Counted from the first letter of the stretch, positions 1-8,606 are shown. The stretch: 64,000 bases of DNA from Halorussus amylolyticus (GCF_004143485.2 NZ_ML974138.1:1-64000); one strand, 5' to 3'. Translations and numbers: made by a program. Notes: a model not told the origin generated them from the letters alone.

Positions 1-2
1 GG

Positions 3-608
3 TCGAAAAACACCTTCAACCTCAACACCAAGCGCGCGCTCGTCGAGAAGGGCGGACGCATGGAGTGGGTTTCGGGCAGTATGGGGTCGAAAGCCACCAT
101 GCTCTACCCCTGCTCGATTCTGAAGGGCCCCGGAGCCTCTGCGAACCACATTTCGATTGCGTTCGCGGGCGAAGGCCAAGACATCGACACCGGTGCGAAG
201 GTCTACCACAACGCGCCCCGGACGAAGTCCACCATCGAATCGAAGTCGATTTCGAAGGACGGTGGCCGCACGAACTACCGCGGGCTGGTCCACATCGCTG
301 ACGGCGCGGAACACTCCTCGACCTCCGTCGAGTGTGACGCGCTGATGTTCGACAACGAATCCACGTCCGACACCATGCCGTACATGGAAATCGAGGAATC
401 GAAGGTCGACGTCGCTCACGAGGCGACGGTCGGGAAAATCGGCGACGAGGACGTCTTCTACCTCCAATCGCGTGGACTGGACGACGACGACGCCAAGCAG
501 ATGATCGTCTCCGGCTTCATCGAACCACTGACCGAGGAACTGCCCATCGAGTACGCCGTCGAGATGAACCGCCTCATCGAACTCGAAATGGAAGGCAGTC
601 TCGGATAG
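3..608 (+). CDS. sufB: Fe-S cluster assembly protein SufB, C-terminal part (5' end outside window)
   Basis: This is the C-terminal ~200 residues of the SufB scaffold subunit of the SUF iron-sulfur assembly machine (SufBCD complex, cytoplasm). The frame is open from the first base and begins in the conserved beta-helix segment SKNTFNLNTKRA. It continues through SMGSKATMLYPCSILKG and the DNESTSDTMPYMEI stretch typical of SufB/SufD, and ends with the helical tail EELPIEYAVEMNRLIELEMEGS. The tail and the central beta-helix favour SufB over SufD. sufC and sufD would be expected near by, outside the window. The N-terminal half cannot be assessed. Confidence 0.93.
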   Translation, partial: SKNTFNLNTKRALVEKGGRMEWVSGSMGSKATMLYPCSILKGPGASANHISIAFAGEGQDIDTGAKVYHNAPRTKSTIESKSISKDGGRTNYRGLVHIADGAEHSSTSVECDALMFDNESTSDTMPYMEIEESKVDVAHEATVGKIGDEDVFYLQSRGLDDDDAKQMIVSGFIEPLTEELPIEYAVEMNRLIELEMEGSLG

Positions 609-767
609 TCCGACTCGACCGTTCGACGTCGAGTCGGCGTCTTTCCGACTTTTCGACTACCTGAAGCGGGTCTACAGCGACCCGTACCCTGACCATGCAG
701 GGTATTTTTACGCCCTCGACCGTTCGAATGCGACAACCGTTTAGGGGAGAAAGAAGTGGACTCGAAT

Positions 768-1145
768 ATGTCAGACGATTCCGCCGCCGGCGACGACGGA
801 AATATCGACCGCGGCGGGTCGGCCCTCGAAGTCGGCGAGGTCCTCGAACTCCTCAGCGAACGCTACCGACGACACGCCGTGGCGTGTCTCGACGGACAGC
901 CCTGTCCGGTGCCCATCGAGCGACTCACCGACCAAGTGGCGGGCCGAGAGTTCCAACAGCCGCCGAACAACGTCTCGATGATAAAGCGAACTCAGATAGC
1001 GACCGCGCTCCACCACAGCCACCTGCCGAAGCTCGAGGCCGCCGGAATCGTCGTGTACGACACCGACAACGGGCAGGTCACGTCGGTCACGATAGAGGAG
1101 CCGCTCGAAAGTTTCCTCGACAAGATTCGGCGACACGAGGGCTGA
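768..1145 (+). CDS. Small winged-helix-like haloarchaeal protein (DUF7344-like)
   Basis: A 125-residue acidic protein. An upstream in-frame GTG (756) exists, but the ATG at 768 gives the more usual acidic N-terminus MSDDSAAGDD. The core (EVGEVLELLSERYRRHAVACL, then KRTQIATALHHSHLPKLEAAGIVVYD) has the two-part helix pattern of a small haloarchaeal winged-helix domain in which a chain of helices leads to a short beta-wing (VTSVTIEEP). This resembles proteins annotated DUF7344, which are thought to be DNA-binding regulators. It stands alone between sufB and the oxidase operon. The target is unknown; assignment to the family is by recall, not by search. Confidence 0.75.
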   Translation: MSDDSAAGDDGNIDRGGSALEVGEVLELLSERYRRHAVACLDGQPCPVPIERLTDQVAGREFQQPPNNVSMIKRTQIATALHHSHLPKLEAAGIVVYDTDNGQVTSVTIEEPLESFLDKIRRHEG

Positions 1146-1261
1146 GTCGCGGTATCAAGGCGTCCACAATCGTCGAGACGATTTTTTCGGGTCGCAGTTT
1201 CGAACCCGTTTGCGAAGCGTCACGCTCTCGATTCGTTCCGGAGCCGAGCGGTCCTGCGCAA

Positions 1262-1270
1262 CCGATAAGT
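1262..1270 (+). promoter_or_regulatory. TATA-like element of the coxB operon
   Basis: The AT-rich stretch CGATAAGTAC is centred about 27 nt upstream of the coxB ATG at 1295. That is the archaeal TATA-to-start spacing expected for a leaderless transcript, and it supports the ATG at 1295 over the TTG codons at 1280 and 1283. Confidence 0.5.
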
Positions 1271-1294
1271 ACATGAACGTTGTTGACAATTACC

Positions 1295-2092
1295 ATGAGT
1301 TCGGGTGTCGGAGCGTCCGTCCCCGTGGGGGTACTCGTGGAGTCCGTCGGAATACCCGCACAGTCGGGAGGCGGACTCGTTCCGCGGGGGAGCAGGGTCG
1401 AAGTGTTCCAGCAGATATTCGAGGTGTTTCTGGTACTCGGAACGCTCGTCGGAGTGGTCGTCGTGGGCTACATGACGTACAACGCGTACAAGTACCGCGA
1501 CCGAGACGACAGGGGTGACGCGGACGACGGCATCGACGCGCCGAGAGTCGGCGAACTCCCGACCGGGAGCGGCGGCGGGCGAAAGCTGTTCTACTCGTTC
1601 GGACTGAGCACGATACTCGTGGTGTCGCTCATCCTCTGGACCTACGGCACGCTGCTCTACGTCGAGCAGGACCCGCCCGGCGACGCCGAGGAGGACCTCG
1701 AAGTCGAAGTCGTGGGCTACCGATTCGGCTGGGACTTCGTCTACCCGAACGGCCACACCAGCGAGACCCTTCGAGTTCCGGAGGGTGAGACCGTCCACCT
1801 CGAAGTCACCTCCGACGACGTGTTCCACACGTTCGGAGTGCCGGAGTTGCGGGTGAAGACCGACGCCATTCCCGGCCAGCGCACCAGCACGTGGTTCGTC
1901 GCGAACGAGACGGGAAGCTACGAGGTGCGGTGTTTCGAACTCTGCGGCGCGGGCCACTCCTACATGACCGCCGACGTGGAGGTCGTCGAACCCAGGACGT
2001 TCGAATCGTGGTACGCCGACACCTCGAACGAGTCGGAGACCGCAAACGAGTCGAATAGCTCCGCGCGCCCGCCCGAGGAGGTGGTTGGATGA
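1295..2092 (+). CDS. coxB: Cytochrome c oxidase subunit II
   Basis: Subunit II of a heme-copper terminal oxidase; it carries the CuA electron-entry site on the outside of the membrane. The 265-residue protein has two transmembrane helices (about 42-64 and 97-122) and a C-terminal cupredoxin domain. CuA ligands are visible: H178 in DVFHTFGVPE, and C213, C217, H221 and M224 in CFELCGAGHSYM. The aromatic segment GYRFGWDF typical of subunit II is at 141-148. The Ser/Asn/Glu-rich tail after residue 240 is a halophilic feature. It overlaps the next gene by 4 bp (ATGA), so the two are translationally coupled. The natural electron donor is probably a halocyanin-type copper protein; that part is inference. 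Confidence 0.95.
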   Translation: MSSGVGASVPVGVLVESVGIPAQSGGGLVPRGSRVEVFQQIFEVFLVLGTLVGVVVVGYMTYNAYKYRDRDDRGDADDGIDAPRVGELPTGSGGGRKLFYSFGLSTILVVSLILWTYGTLLYVEQDPPGDAEEDLEVEVVGYRFGWDFVYPNGHTSETLRVPEGETVHLEVTSDDVFHTFGVPELRVKTDAIPGQRTSTWFVANETGSYEVRCFELCGAGHSYMTADVEVVEPRTFESWYADTSNESETANESNSSARPPEEVVG

Positions 2093-4623
2093 GCGCGGAA
2101 GCCGAGCAGTCCACCGACCACGGACACGGCCTTCCCCCGGCCTCCAGCGTGAAGCGGTGGCTGGTCACGACCAATCACAAGGACGTGGGCATCCTCTACA
2201 CCGTGACCGCGCTGTTCTTCCTCGTGTTCGGGGGCGTGCTGGCGCTCCTGATGCGAATTCAGCTCTGGACGCCGGGGGAGGGGTTCCTCGCGGCGGTGTC
2301 GTACAATCAGGCCGTCTCGGCCCACGGTCTCATCATGATTTTCTGGTTCCTCTCGCCGTTCGCGTTCGGGTTCGCCAACTACGTGGTTCCGCTCCAAATC
2401 GGCGCGAGGGACCTCGCGTTCCCGCGACTCAACGCGCTGTCGTACTGGCTCTACCTCTTTTCGGGGATTCTGTTCGGCGTCTCGTTCTTCCAAGGCGGCA
2501 CCTTCGCGGGCGGGTGGACGATGTACGCGCCGCTGAACATCCCGGTGTACACGCCGAACATCGGCGCGAGTACCGCGGTGCTCGCGCTGGTGCTGTTCGT
2601 CGCGTCGGTTACGGTGTCGTCGGTTAATTTCCTGACCTCGATGCACCGGATGCGCGCCGAAGGGATGACGCTCCGGCGGATGCCCTTGTTCTCGTGGACC
2701 ATCCTGCTCACGGTGTGGATGATGCTGTTCGCGTTCGCCGCGCTGCTCGCCGCCCTGCTCATCCTCTCGTCGGACCGCCTGCTCGGGACTCAGTACTTCG
2801 CGGCGACCGACGCCGGCGGGTCGCTGCTCTGGGCGCACCTGTTCTGGTTCTTCGGCCACCCCGAGGTGTACATCGTCTTCTTCCCGGCGCTCGGCGTGAT
2901 GGCCGAGACGTTCCAGACCTTCACCGGACGGCGAATCGTGGGGCGGAAGTGGTTCATCGCGGCGATGGTGCTGGTGGCGCTCCAGAGCTTCGTGGTGTGG
3001 ATGCATCACATGTTCCTGACGAGCATCAATCTCCAGATAAAGACGCTGTTCATGGCGACCACCATCGGCATCTCGCTCCCGTTCGATTTGATGGTGTTCG
3101 CGCTCATCTACACCCTCATCAAGGGGCGAGTCCGGTTCACCACGCCGTTCCTCTTCTCGTTCGGCGCGCTGGTGCTGTTCATCATCGGCGGCATCACGGG
3201 CGTGTTTCTGGGCGCGGTCGTCCTCGACTACGAGTTCCGGGGCACCTACTGGGTGGTCGCGCACTTCCACTACGTGATGGTCGGCGGCGTCACGGCCCTC
3301 TTCGGCGGCCTCTACTACTGGTTCCCGAAGATGACCGGCAAGATGTACGACGAATTTCTGGGGAAGGTCCACTTCGCGCTCTACTTCGTCGGCTTCAATC
3401 TGCTCTACTTCCCGATGTTTCTCGCGTGGGAGACCCCGCGCCGGGACTTCGTCTACCCCGAGGCGTTCGTGTCGCTGCACCAGCTCTCGACGGTCGGCGG
3501 ATTCATTCTCGGCGCGTCGTTTCTCGTGATGTTCTACAATCTGTCGAAGAGCCTCCTCGTGGGCGAGGAGGCGGGAGACAATCCGTGGGCCTACTCGGTC
3601 ACGACCGAGTGGGCGCTCCCGTCGCCGCCACCGCTCGAAAACTTCCCCGGGCGACCCACGTTCGAGACCGGAATGCTGGAGTTCCGTCGCGGGCCGGGTG
3701 GGACCGAGAGATCCGGCGTGGAGGCCGCGGACGGCGGCGAACCCACCGCGGACGGAGGTGAACCGAGCACCGACGGCGGGGCCGCCTACGTCGCCGAAAT
3801 CGAAGCCGAATCGGGCCACGACGAGGACCACGCGAGTCCGTGGCCGTTCGCCATCGGACTCGCGTCGTTCGTCGCGCTCCTCGGCTTCTCCGGGCTTCAG
3901 CAGGGCGGCTTCCCGACAGGTCTCAGCGGCGGCTTCTACGCCGGGCTAACGGGGGGCGGTCTCGTCCTGCTCGGGTGGACGCTCGTGCGACTGGCCCGCG
4001 AGCGATTCAACGGCCCGGTCGGACCGTTCGGCGAGAGTTGGCCGTTCGAGAACGTCGAAAACACCAAACTCGGCGTCTGGCTGTTTTTAGCCTCGGACGT
4101 GGTGCTGTTTGGCGCGTTCATCGGGTCGTACGTGTTCATCCGGGTCGCCCACGGTTGGACCGACTGGCACGACCTCATCCCTGAAGCCCACGTCGTGCTG
4201 CCGGGGCTGATAAACACCTACCTCCTGCTCACGAGCAGTTTCGCGGTCGTCCTCGCGCTGGTCGCCGCCGAGCGCGAGAGTCGGTGGGGACTGGTCGCGA
4301 GCCTCGGACTCACGTTCGCGCTCGGAGTCGCGTTCCTCGTCAACAAGGCCTTGGAGTGGCTCCACCTGTTCGACCTCCACGGCGGAGCGTTCGCGGGCGG
4401 GTGGCTCCCGAGCACGAACGTCGCGTCCTCGACGTTCTATCTCACGACCGGGCTTCACGGTCTGCACGTCATCGCGGGCCTGTTCATCTCGTTGTATCTC
4501 ATCGCCCGCGCGTGGGGCGGCGCGTACCTCGACGACGAGCGCCCGGTCGAGTACTTCGGGCTGTACTGGCACTTCGTGGACATCGTGTGGCTGTTCCTGT
4601 TCCCGCTGTTCTACATCCTGTAA
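2089..4623 (+). CDS. coxAC: Cytochrome c oxidase subunit I-III fusion
   Basis: An 844-residue fusion of the catalytic subunit I and subunit III of an A-type heme-copper oxidase (O2 to water with proton pumping). The subunit I part (about 20-560) has the heme and copper ligands: H79 (heme a), H257 with Y261 in GHPEVY (CuB and the cross-linked Tyr), H306/H307, and H392/H394 in AHFHYVM. A charged linker (about 560-610, Gly/Glu/Asp-rich with repeated ADGGEPT-like units) joins it to a second membrane region. That region carries subunit III signatures (NTKLGVWLFLASDVVLFG, LTTGLHGLHVIAG and the final YFGLYWHFVDIVWLFLFPL). Such I-III fusions are known in archaea and some bacteria. The downstream gene starts 2 nt after the stop. 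Confidence 0.95.
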   Translation: MSAEAEQSTDHGHGLPPASSVKRWLVTTNHKDVGILYTVTALFFLVFGGVLALLMRIQLWTPGEGFLAAVSYNQAVSAHGLIMIFWFLSPFAFGFANYVVPLQIGARDLAFPRLNALSYWLYLFSGILFGVSFFQGGTFAGGWTMYAPLNIPVYTPNIGASTAVLALVLFVASVTVSSVNFLTSMHRMRAEGMTLRRMPLFSWTILLTVWMMLFAFAALLAALLILSSDRLLGTQYFAATDAGGSLLWAHLFWFFGHPEVYIVFFPALGVMAETFQTFTGRRIVGRKWFIAAMVLVALQSFVVWMHHMFLTSINLQIKTLFMATTIGISLPFDLMVFALIYTLIKGRVRFTTPFLFSFGALVLFIIGGITGVFLGAVVLDYEFRGTYWVVAHFHYVMVGGVTALFGGLYYWFPKMTGKMYDEFLGKVHFALYFVGFNLLYFPMFLAWETPRRDFVYPEAFVSLHQLSTVGGFILGASFLVMFYNLSKSLLVGEEAGDNPWAYSVTTEWALPSPPPLENFPGRPTFETGMLEFRRGPGGTERSGVEAADGGEPTADGGEPSTDGGAAYVAEIEAESGHDEDHASPWPFAIGLASFVALLGFSGLQQGGFPTGLSGGFYAGLTGGGLVLLGWTLVRLARERFNGPVGPFGESWPFENVENTKLGVWLFLASDVVLFGAFIGSYVFIRVAHGWTDWHDLIPEAHVVLPGLINTYLLLTSSFAVVLALVAAERESRWGLVASLGLTFALGVAFLVNKALEWLHLFDLHGGAFAGGWLPSTNVASSTFYLTTGLHGLHVIAGLFISLYLIARAWGGAYLDDERPVEYFGLYWHFVDIVWLFLFPLFYIL

Positions 4624-4625
4624 CC

Positions 4626-4886
4626 ATGAGCAAGCTCAAACTCTACACCGCGATTTACGTCGTGCTGTTCGTGCTGGCGACCGGCCAGACCCTCGTGGAG
4701 TTCGCGGGTCTCGACTACTGGGTCGGCCTCTGGGTGATACTCGGCCTGTCGTTCGTCAAGGCGCTGTTCGTGGCGGTGTACTACCAGCATCTCCGGTGGG
4801 AGCCGCGGTCCGTGTCGTTCGTGATGCTCGTGGGACTGCTGGCGGCGCTCGCGCTCACCATCGCGGCGTCGTACTCCATCCTCTAG
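4626..4886 (+). CDS. coxD: Cytochrome c oxidase subunit IV-like small membrane protein
   Basis: An 86-residue protein with three predicted membrane helices (about 5-25, 31-50, 62-85), the middle one ending in the characteristic KALFVAVYYQHLRWE motif of prokaryotic COX4 (caa3-type) subunits. The ATG lies 2 nt after the coxAC stop, so this is the third gene of the operon. It probably stabilises the oxidase complex. Length and position fit the family. Confidence 0.85.
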   Translation: MSKLKLYTAIYVVLFVLATGQTLVEFAGLDYWVGLWVILGLSFVKALFVAVYYQHLRWEPRSVSFVMLVGLLAALALTIAASYSIL

Positions 4887-5091
4887 CAATCGGAGCGACC
4901 TTTTGACCGCTAACTCCCGGCGAAGACCACAGGCGATAGCGATTCCATCGGTGAATCTGACTAGTCACATAATCGCTTGAAAGACGAGTATCAGACCGAC
5001 CAGTACAAATTATCTACTTACCAACCAAGCCATTGTAGGCCTCGGTCTATGCAGTACCTTAGAAAGATTACTACGACACTCTGGGATCAAA

Positions 5092-6258
5092 TTATTTTGG
5101 TGTAATAATAACTTCCGTACCGAGGGTGCCGTTTTTAGAGGATAAGTCATTTTCAAATCCATGTGGATTACTGAGTTCACGATCAGGGTCGTATACAAAA
5201 ACGAATAATTTCTCACAGTCCGGGTGTTGTTTGTAATGCTCCTTGTCTTCTGATATTTCGTTCTTCAATTTCTTTTCTGTATGACCAGCATAAGCAATCT
5301 TCACTTCCAGTCCAATACTTTTCTTTTTGAGTAGGAAATCAATCCGAGAGGCACTACCAGCGTGGCTCGGAGCATTTTCTTCGTCTCGAATATCATCGAA
5401 TTCTAGCCACAGTAATGAATGAAGAAGGTCTTGGACATCATGTTCGTCGTTTATTCTCAGAGTTTCACGGCTATTATGTCGATACTCCAGCTGTTGGGAT
5501 ACTAAGTAAAATCTATTAAATATGTTTTTCAGCTTATCGCCTATGGTAGCATCACCTGTATTTTCAGAATCATTTCTATCTGTGGCTTCGTTTTTTCCTA
5601 ATTTTTCCCGTATATTATCGGGTAGATATGGCCGCGAAACTGAAAGTGACGCTTTAAACCAATCTTCGGGTCGTACAGTTAATTTACCGGGTCTCGGAAG
5701 AAGTATAAGACTGCCATTTCCTGTTCCTTCAATGCCCTCAAGTGCTACGCCACAAACTCTTCCCTGTTCCCCCCGTTGTATTAGCTCAGTGAGGGTGTCA
5801 AAATTGTGAGTATGATACGAAGGATAGCAGCTAGATGTATTTGCAATATTTATGTATTCGTGTAACCGATCTTCGTCAAAGACTGGTGTGCAGTCGTACT
5901 CGCGTAAATTGCCGATTTCAAGACTGACACCCACCTCTTTGAGCACGTCTCTATTATAAATATATGACCCTCCCTCATCTCTATAATTGGTGAAATAAAT
6001 CGGTTCTGAGTTGAACGCAATTACAGCACCGTCTGATCTGAGAAACGGTTCAATGCTTTGTTTCGCATTATTTAATTGATCTGCAATGTCGGCGGCTTTA
6101 TAATGAGAATAAGATGATTTGAATTCAAAGTCCAAGAATAGGAGATCACAATCGAAGGATATTGACGAACTGCTTTGCCATTTGGATAAACTCACGTCCC
6201 GATATGGAAGATTGATGTCACCCGCATACTCGCTAATTACTTTAACATTCATGTTCAT
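5092..6258 (-). CDS. AT-rich stand-alone PD-(D/E)XK nuclease-like protein, possible defence gene
   Basis: A 388-residue protein. The C-terminal ~120 residues look like a DpnII/MboI-type PD-(D/E)XK nuclease domain: a helix (DVQDLLHSLLWLEFDDI), then SRIDFLL with D307, GLEVKI with E318 and K320, then a helix leading to HYKQHPDCEKLFVFVYDP. In other proteins such domains sit at the C-terminus of restriction or conflict-system effectors. I do not recognise the N-terminal ~200 residues. The gene and its flanks are markedly AT-rich, with codon use (ATA, AGA, TTA) unlike the neighbours, so recent transfer is likely. A TATA box (6269-6276) sits just upstream; its spacing would fit either Met1 or Met3 (6252). 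No methylase or partner gene is adjacent, so the role is inferred only. Confidence 0.7.
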   Translation of the reverse strand: MNMNVKVISEYAGDINLPYRDVSLSKWQSSSSISFDCDLLFLDFEFKSSYSHYKAADIADQLNNAKQSIEPFLRSDGAVIAFNSEPIYFTNYRDEGGSYIYNRDVLKEVGVSLEIGNLREYDCTPVFDEDRLHEYINIANTSSCYPSYHTHNFDTLTELIQRGEQGRVCGVALEGIEGTGNGSLILLPRPGKLTVRPEDWFKASLSVSRPYLPDNIREKLGKNEATDRNDSENTGDATIGDKLKNIFNRFYLVSQQLEYRHNSRETLRINDEHDVQDLLHSLLWLEFDDIRDEENAPSHAGSASRIDFLLKKKSIGLEVKIAYAGHTEKKLKNEISEDKEHYKQHPDCEKLFVFVYDPDRELSNPHGFENDLSSKNGTLGTEVIITPK

Positions 6259-6385
6259 TCCTATGCCCTATATATAGTGTTTAGCAGCATTTCAAATATA
6301 GGGTTTTAACTGAGGTAGGTTAGTTTATGCTTTATATTTGCATAACCCACTTACCAATTCGGCCGTGCCAGTTTCTCCCGTCATT

Positions 6386-6448
6386 CCGACTACAGAAACC
6401 GTACTACGGACTACTAAAACCGTATCACCGACTACTGAAGGTCGTTCC
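6386..6448. repeat. Three-unit degenerate tandem repeat of about 21 bp
   Basis: Three consecutive units begin CCGACTACAGAAACCGTA (6386), CGGACTACTAAAACCGTA (6407) and CCGACTACTGAAGG (6428). The third unit diverges after its first half. They lie at the border between the AT-rich island and GC-rich DNA, and overlap the truncated end of the aldo/keto reductase remnant. Confidence 0.6.
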
Positions 6449-6548
6449 ACGGTGCACCCTCGGAGTCAACTTTTTCGCTCCCGGCGCACACCGCCGGGTC
6501 GGTGTTCTCGTACGTGCCGATTCCGATGTCGGGGAGTTGGTCGGCCAT
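6432..6548 (-). pseudogene. N-terminal remnant of an aldo/keto reductase
   Basis: The 38-codon reading frame starts MADQLPDIGIGTYENTD, which matches the beginning of haloarchaeal aldo/keto reductases (the LPxIGxGTY first strand of the barrel). After about 22 codons the similarity stops and the frame ends in unrelated sequence at the tandem repeat. The rest of a ~270-residue enzyme is absent; the DNA beyond it belongs to the AT-rich island. The simplest reading is a gene truncated when the island was acquired. The match is from memory of the family and is short. Confidence 0.45.
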
Positions 6549-6610
6549 CGCTCGACGGTTCGAACGCCCACGTGAAGGATTTTTCCGGCGGTGCGATTTT
6601 GCCGTCGTCG

Positions 6611-6898
6611 TCACCCCGGTGCCTGCATCAGCGACACCGCCATGTACGCGAACACGAAGAAGGCGTACAGTCCCACGAGCGCCGCGACCACCTTGAGGTG
6701 GTAAATGAACAGGTCATCGTCTTCGTCCTCGCGCGCATCGTCGTAGGCCGCGCGCTCGTCGCCGGTGCAGATTTCGGGGTGGGACTCGCCGAGGTGGAGC
6801 GCGCGCAGACGCTCGCTCCGGAACGGTCGCCCGCAGTGGGGACACCGCGCTGGCGTCTCGCCCTCCGGGATTCGTAGTTCGCGGTCGGAAAGCGCCAT
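6611..6898 (-). CDS. Small C2H2-like zinc-finger protein with a C-terminal membrane helix
   Basis: A 95-residue protein. The N-terminal part has a C2H2-type finger (CPHCGRPFRSERLRALHLGESH), followed by an acidic linker (AAYDDAREDEDDD). A single transmembrane helix (about 72-92, VVAALVGLYAFFVFAYMAV) closes the protein, which suggests a membrane-anchored finger with a cytoplasmic head. It resembles haloarchaeal DUF7410-type proteins. It lies 2 nt downstream of the next membrane protein gene and is probably co-transcribed with it. The function is unknown; proteins of this kind are often found near terminal oxidase genes, which is also the wider setting here. Confidence 0.8.
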   Translation of the reverse strand: MALSDRELRIPEGETPARCPHCGRPFRSERLRALHLGESHPEICTGDERAAYDDAREDEDDDLFIYHLKVVAALVGLYAFFVFAYMAVSLMQAPG

Positions 6899-6900
6899 TC

Positions 6901-7359
6901 TCAGCCCCCCAGAACGAGGTTCACCGCGACCACGACGACGAACAGCGTGCCGAACACCCACGCGCTCAGGAGCGCGGCGTACGCGCTGTGAAGGCCCCGG
7001 AACCGAGCCGAGTGGTACGTCCCCCAGAGGAGGTACCCGAGCAGGAGGGCGACGAACACCCCGACCAAAATCGTCGCGTTCCCGGCGATTCCGGCCGCCA
7101 GCGTGCCCGCGAGCGCGCCGTCGCTGACGATTAGGACCGCGCCGCCTCCGGCCACGAACGCCGCGACGAGGAATGCCGCGGTCCACATCGCCGGCGATTG
7201 GGTGAGTCGAACCGTTCGGTCTCGACCGGCGAGGTCGCCGACCTCGCCGGTCGAGGCGTCGTTGTGCCGCCAGTTCGGACCGCGAGCGACGACCGTCCAG
7301 ACCGCGAGCAGGAGGAGTCCGGTGACGAGCGCGCTGGCGAGGTATGCGGATTCGGCCAT
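6901..7359 (-). CDS. Four-helix membrane protein, first gene of a two-gene unit
   Basis: A 152-residue integral membrane protein with about four hydrophobic helices (7-25, 60-80, 90-112, 128-150) and a charged cytoplasmic loop (WRHNDASTGEVGDLAGRD). The ATG at 7359 is preferred over the upstream GTG at 7368 because it gives a clean start right before the first helix. An AT-rich element upstream (around 7400 on this strand) could be its TATA box. The zinc-finger membrane protein gene follows 2 nt after the stop. I do not recognise the family; an accessory role near the respiratory oxidases is only a guess. Confidence 0.75.
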   Translation of the reverse strand: MAESAYLASALVTGLLLLAVWTVVARGPNWRHNDASTGEVGDLAGRDRTVRLTQSPAMWTAAFLVAAFVAGGGAVLIVSDGALAGTLAAGIAGNATILVGVFVALLLGYLLWGTYHSARFRGLHSAYAALLSAWVFGTLFVVVVAVNLVLGG

Positions 7360-7895
7360 GTGAGCCACTCCGTGAAGGTATTGTTAGACAGTAACAATCA
7401 TAAATGTTCGTTTGAGAAACGCGGTCTGGAGCAGTCTACGAGACTCGGTACCATCCTTCAGTCAGTTTTAATACATACCCGGCAGAAGGATGGGATACAT
7501 CAGTCGCCCGGAACGGCCGGGCGCGAGGTGAACCCCATGAAGATGCCACTCGATTGGACCGGCGTTGTCGGCGTTTCTCCCGACACTGCTAGGTCCGGAG
7601 TTTCGGCCAATTGCGCCGAGCGGGTGGACTTCGTGGGGGCGATTTATCGCCTCAATCGGACCGCCCCGACCGCGTAAGGCGTTGACCGAAACGCCGGGTC
7701 GGCTCGCTTCCTCTCGAATCCAACTCGGAAGCGAGTCGCACGCGTCGGTCGGGGAGTCCCCCTTCTCCGGCGCACCGACCCGGTAGCTCGGCCCGTCTCG
7801 CGAGTCGGAATCAAACGACCAGACACATCTGCGCTCCCGACAGCGCCGCGTCTCGCGGCCTCGGGCTCAGACCCGCCGGGAGTACCACACCACCC
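7360..7895. other. 536-bp gap without a confident gene
   Basis: On the plus strand a TATA-like GTTTTAATACA (7464-7474) is followed about 20 nt later by a 13-codon frame (7490-7531) and then by a 46-codon frame starting MKMPLDWTGVVGVS (7537-7677). Both are open, but neither has a recognisable family. The remainder (7680-7895) is GC-rich and contains no feature I can support. Confidence 0.4.
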
Positions 7896-8201
7896 ATGAC
7901 CGAAGCCACAATCGACGCGACCGCCGACCTCGAACTCCAGGTGCCTCGCGGGCGCGACGGCACGCTTCAGGACGGCATCGTCACCGTCCTCGGCAGAGCC
8001 GCCGCGGTTGACCAAACGGAAGTCGTCGCCATCTCGGGCGTCACGCCGACGCTGAACGACCTCCGGGTCGAGGCCTCGGTGCGCCTGCACGTCCACCGCG
8101 ACGAATCGACCGACGACGCCGGAACCGCCGTCCGCGATGCGGTCGCCGACCAGTTCGGCGTCCGCGCCGTCACCCAGGTCGAGACCGACCGCTCGGCGTG
8201 A
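7896..8201 (+). CDS. Conserved-looking hypothetical protein, 101 residues
   Basis: A small acidic soluble protein with alternating beta and helical character (TADLELQVPRGRDG, EASVRLHVHRDES, TAVRDAVADQFGV). No signal peptide, membrane helix or metal-binding motif is visible. Codon use is typical of the genome (strong third-position GC), which supports coding. The ATG at 7896 lacks an obvious TATA box, and it is followed by a small membrane protein gene on the same strand. The overall pattern is of a ferredoxin-like alpha/beta fold, but this is weak inference. Family not recognised. Confidence 0.6.
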   Translation: MTEATIDATADLELQVPRGRDGTLQDGIVTVLGRAAAVDQTEVVAISGVTPTLNDLRVEASVRLHVHRDESTDDAGTAVRDAVADQFGVRAVTQVETDRSA

Positions 8202-8294
8202 CCGACCGCACCGACTCGAACCGACTGCACGCACCGCGCACGACCGACCGCGCTGTTCGGTTGGCTCGCGAACCGTACGCCCGCCCGAACCACG

Positions 8295-8606
8295 ATGCGA
8301 TATACGCTCTCCGCGTCGTCCCCCGAGTGGACGACACCGACCCGCCGAACCGCCTATCGAACCACCCGCCGAGCAGGCCGACGGCTTGCGAGGAGCGCCG
8401 CGCTCGCGAGCGCGGCGCTCCTCGCGGCCACCGCGGGCGCGACTGCGCTCGCGCTCGCGGCGGCCGCCACCGTCGCGTTCCTGCCCGCTCACCCCGCCGT
8501 CCTGCTCGCACTCGCAGCGGTCGGCACCGTCGCGCTCTACACGCTCCCGCTCGTCGCCCTGCGGGGTGTGGCGCGGGCGCTCGAAGCGACGACCGAAACC
8601 GAGTAA
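8295..8606 (+). CDS. Small hydrophobic membrane protein
   Basis: A 103-residue protein with a basic N-terminus (TRRTAYRTTRRAGRRLARS) followed by two Ala/Leu/Val-rich membrane helices (about 34-60 and 64-90). The positive-inside rule places the N-terminus in the cytoplasm. A perfect 38-bp palindrome lies across the start of the first helix. Because low-complexity Ala-rich reading frames arise easily in GC-rich DNA, the gene is plausible rather than certain. No family recognised. Confidence 0.5.
   Translation: MRYTLSASSPEWTTPTRRTAYRTTRRAGRRLARSAALASAALLAATAGATALALAAAATVAFLPAHPAVLLALAAVGTVALYTLPLVALRGVARALEATTETE
8388..8425. repeat. Perfect 38-bp palindrome inside a coding region
   Basis: Two 19-bp arms meet without a spacer; the left arm is GCGAGGAGCGCCGCGCTCG. 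It lies within the small membrane protein gene 8295-8606 and its sequence is unrelated to the other palindromes of the window. Confidence 0.9.

Noticed and set aside
1960-3831. Long minus-strand frame opposite coxAC
   Set aside because: Composition (Arg/Glu/His-rich without fold pattern) and complete overlap with a clear oxidase gene show it is spurious; the same applies to similar antisense frames opposite the kinase, LutB-LutA and OYE genes.
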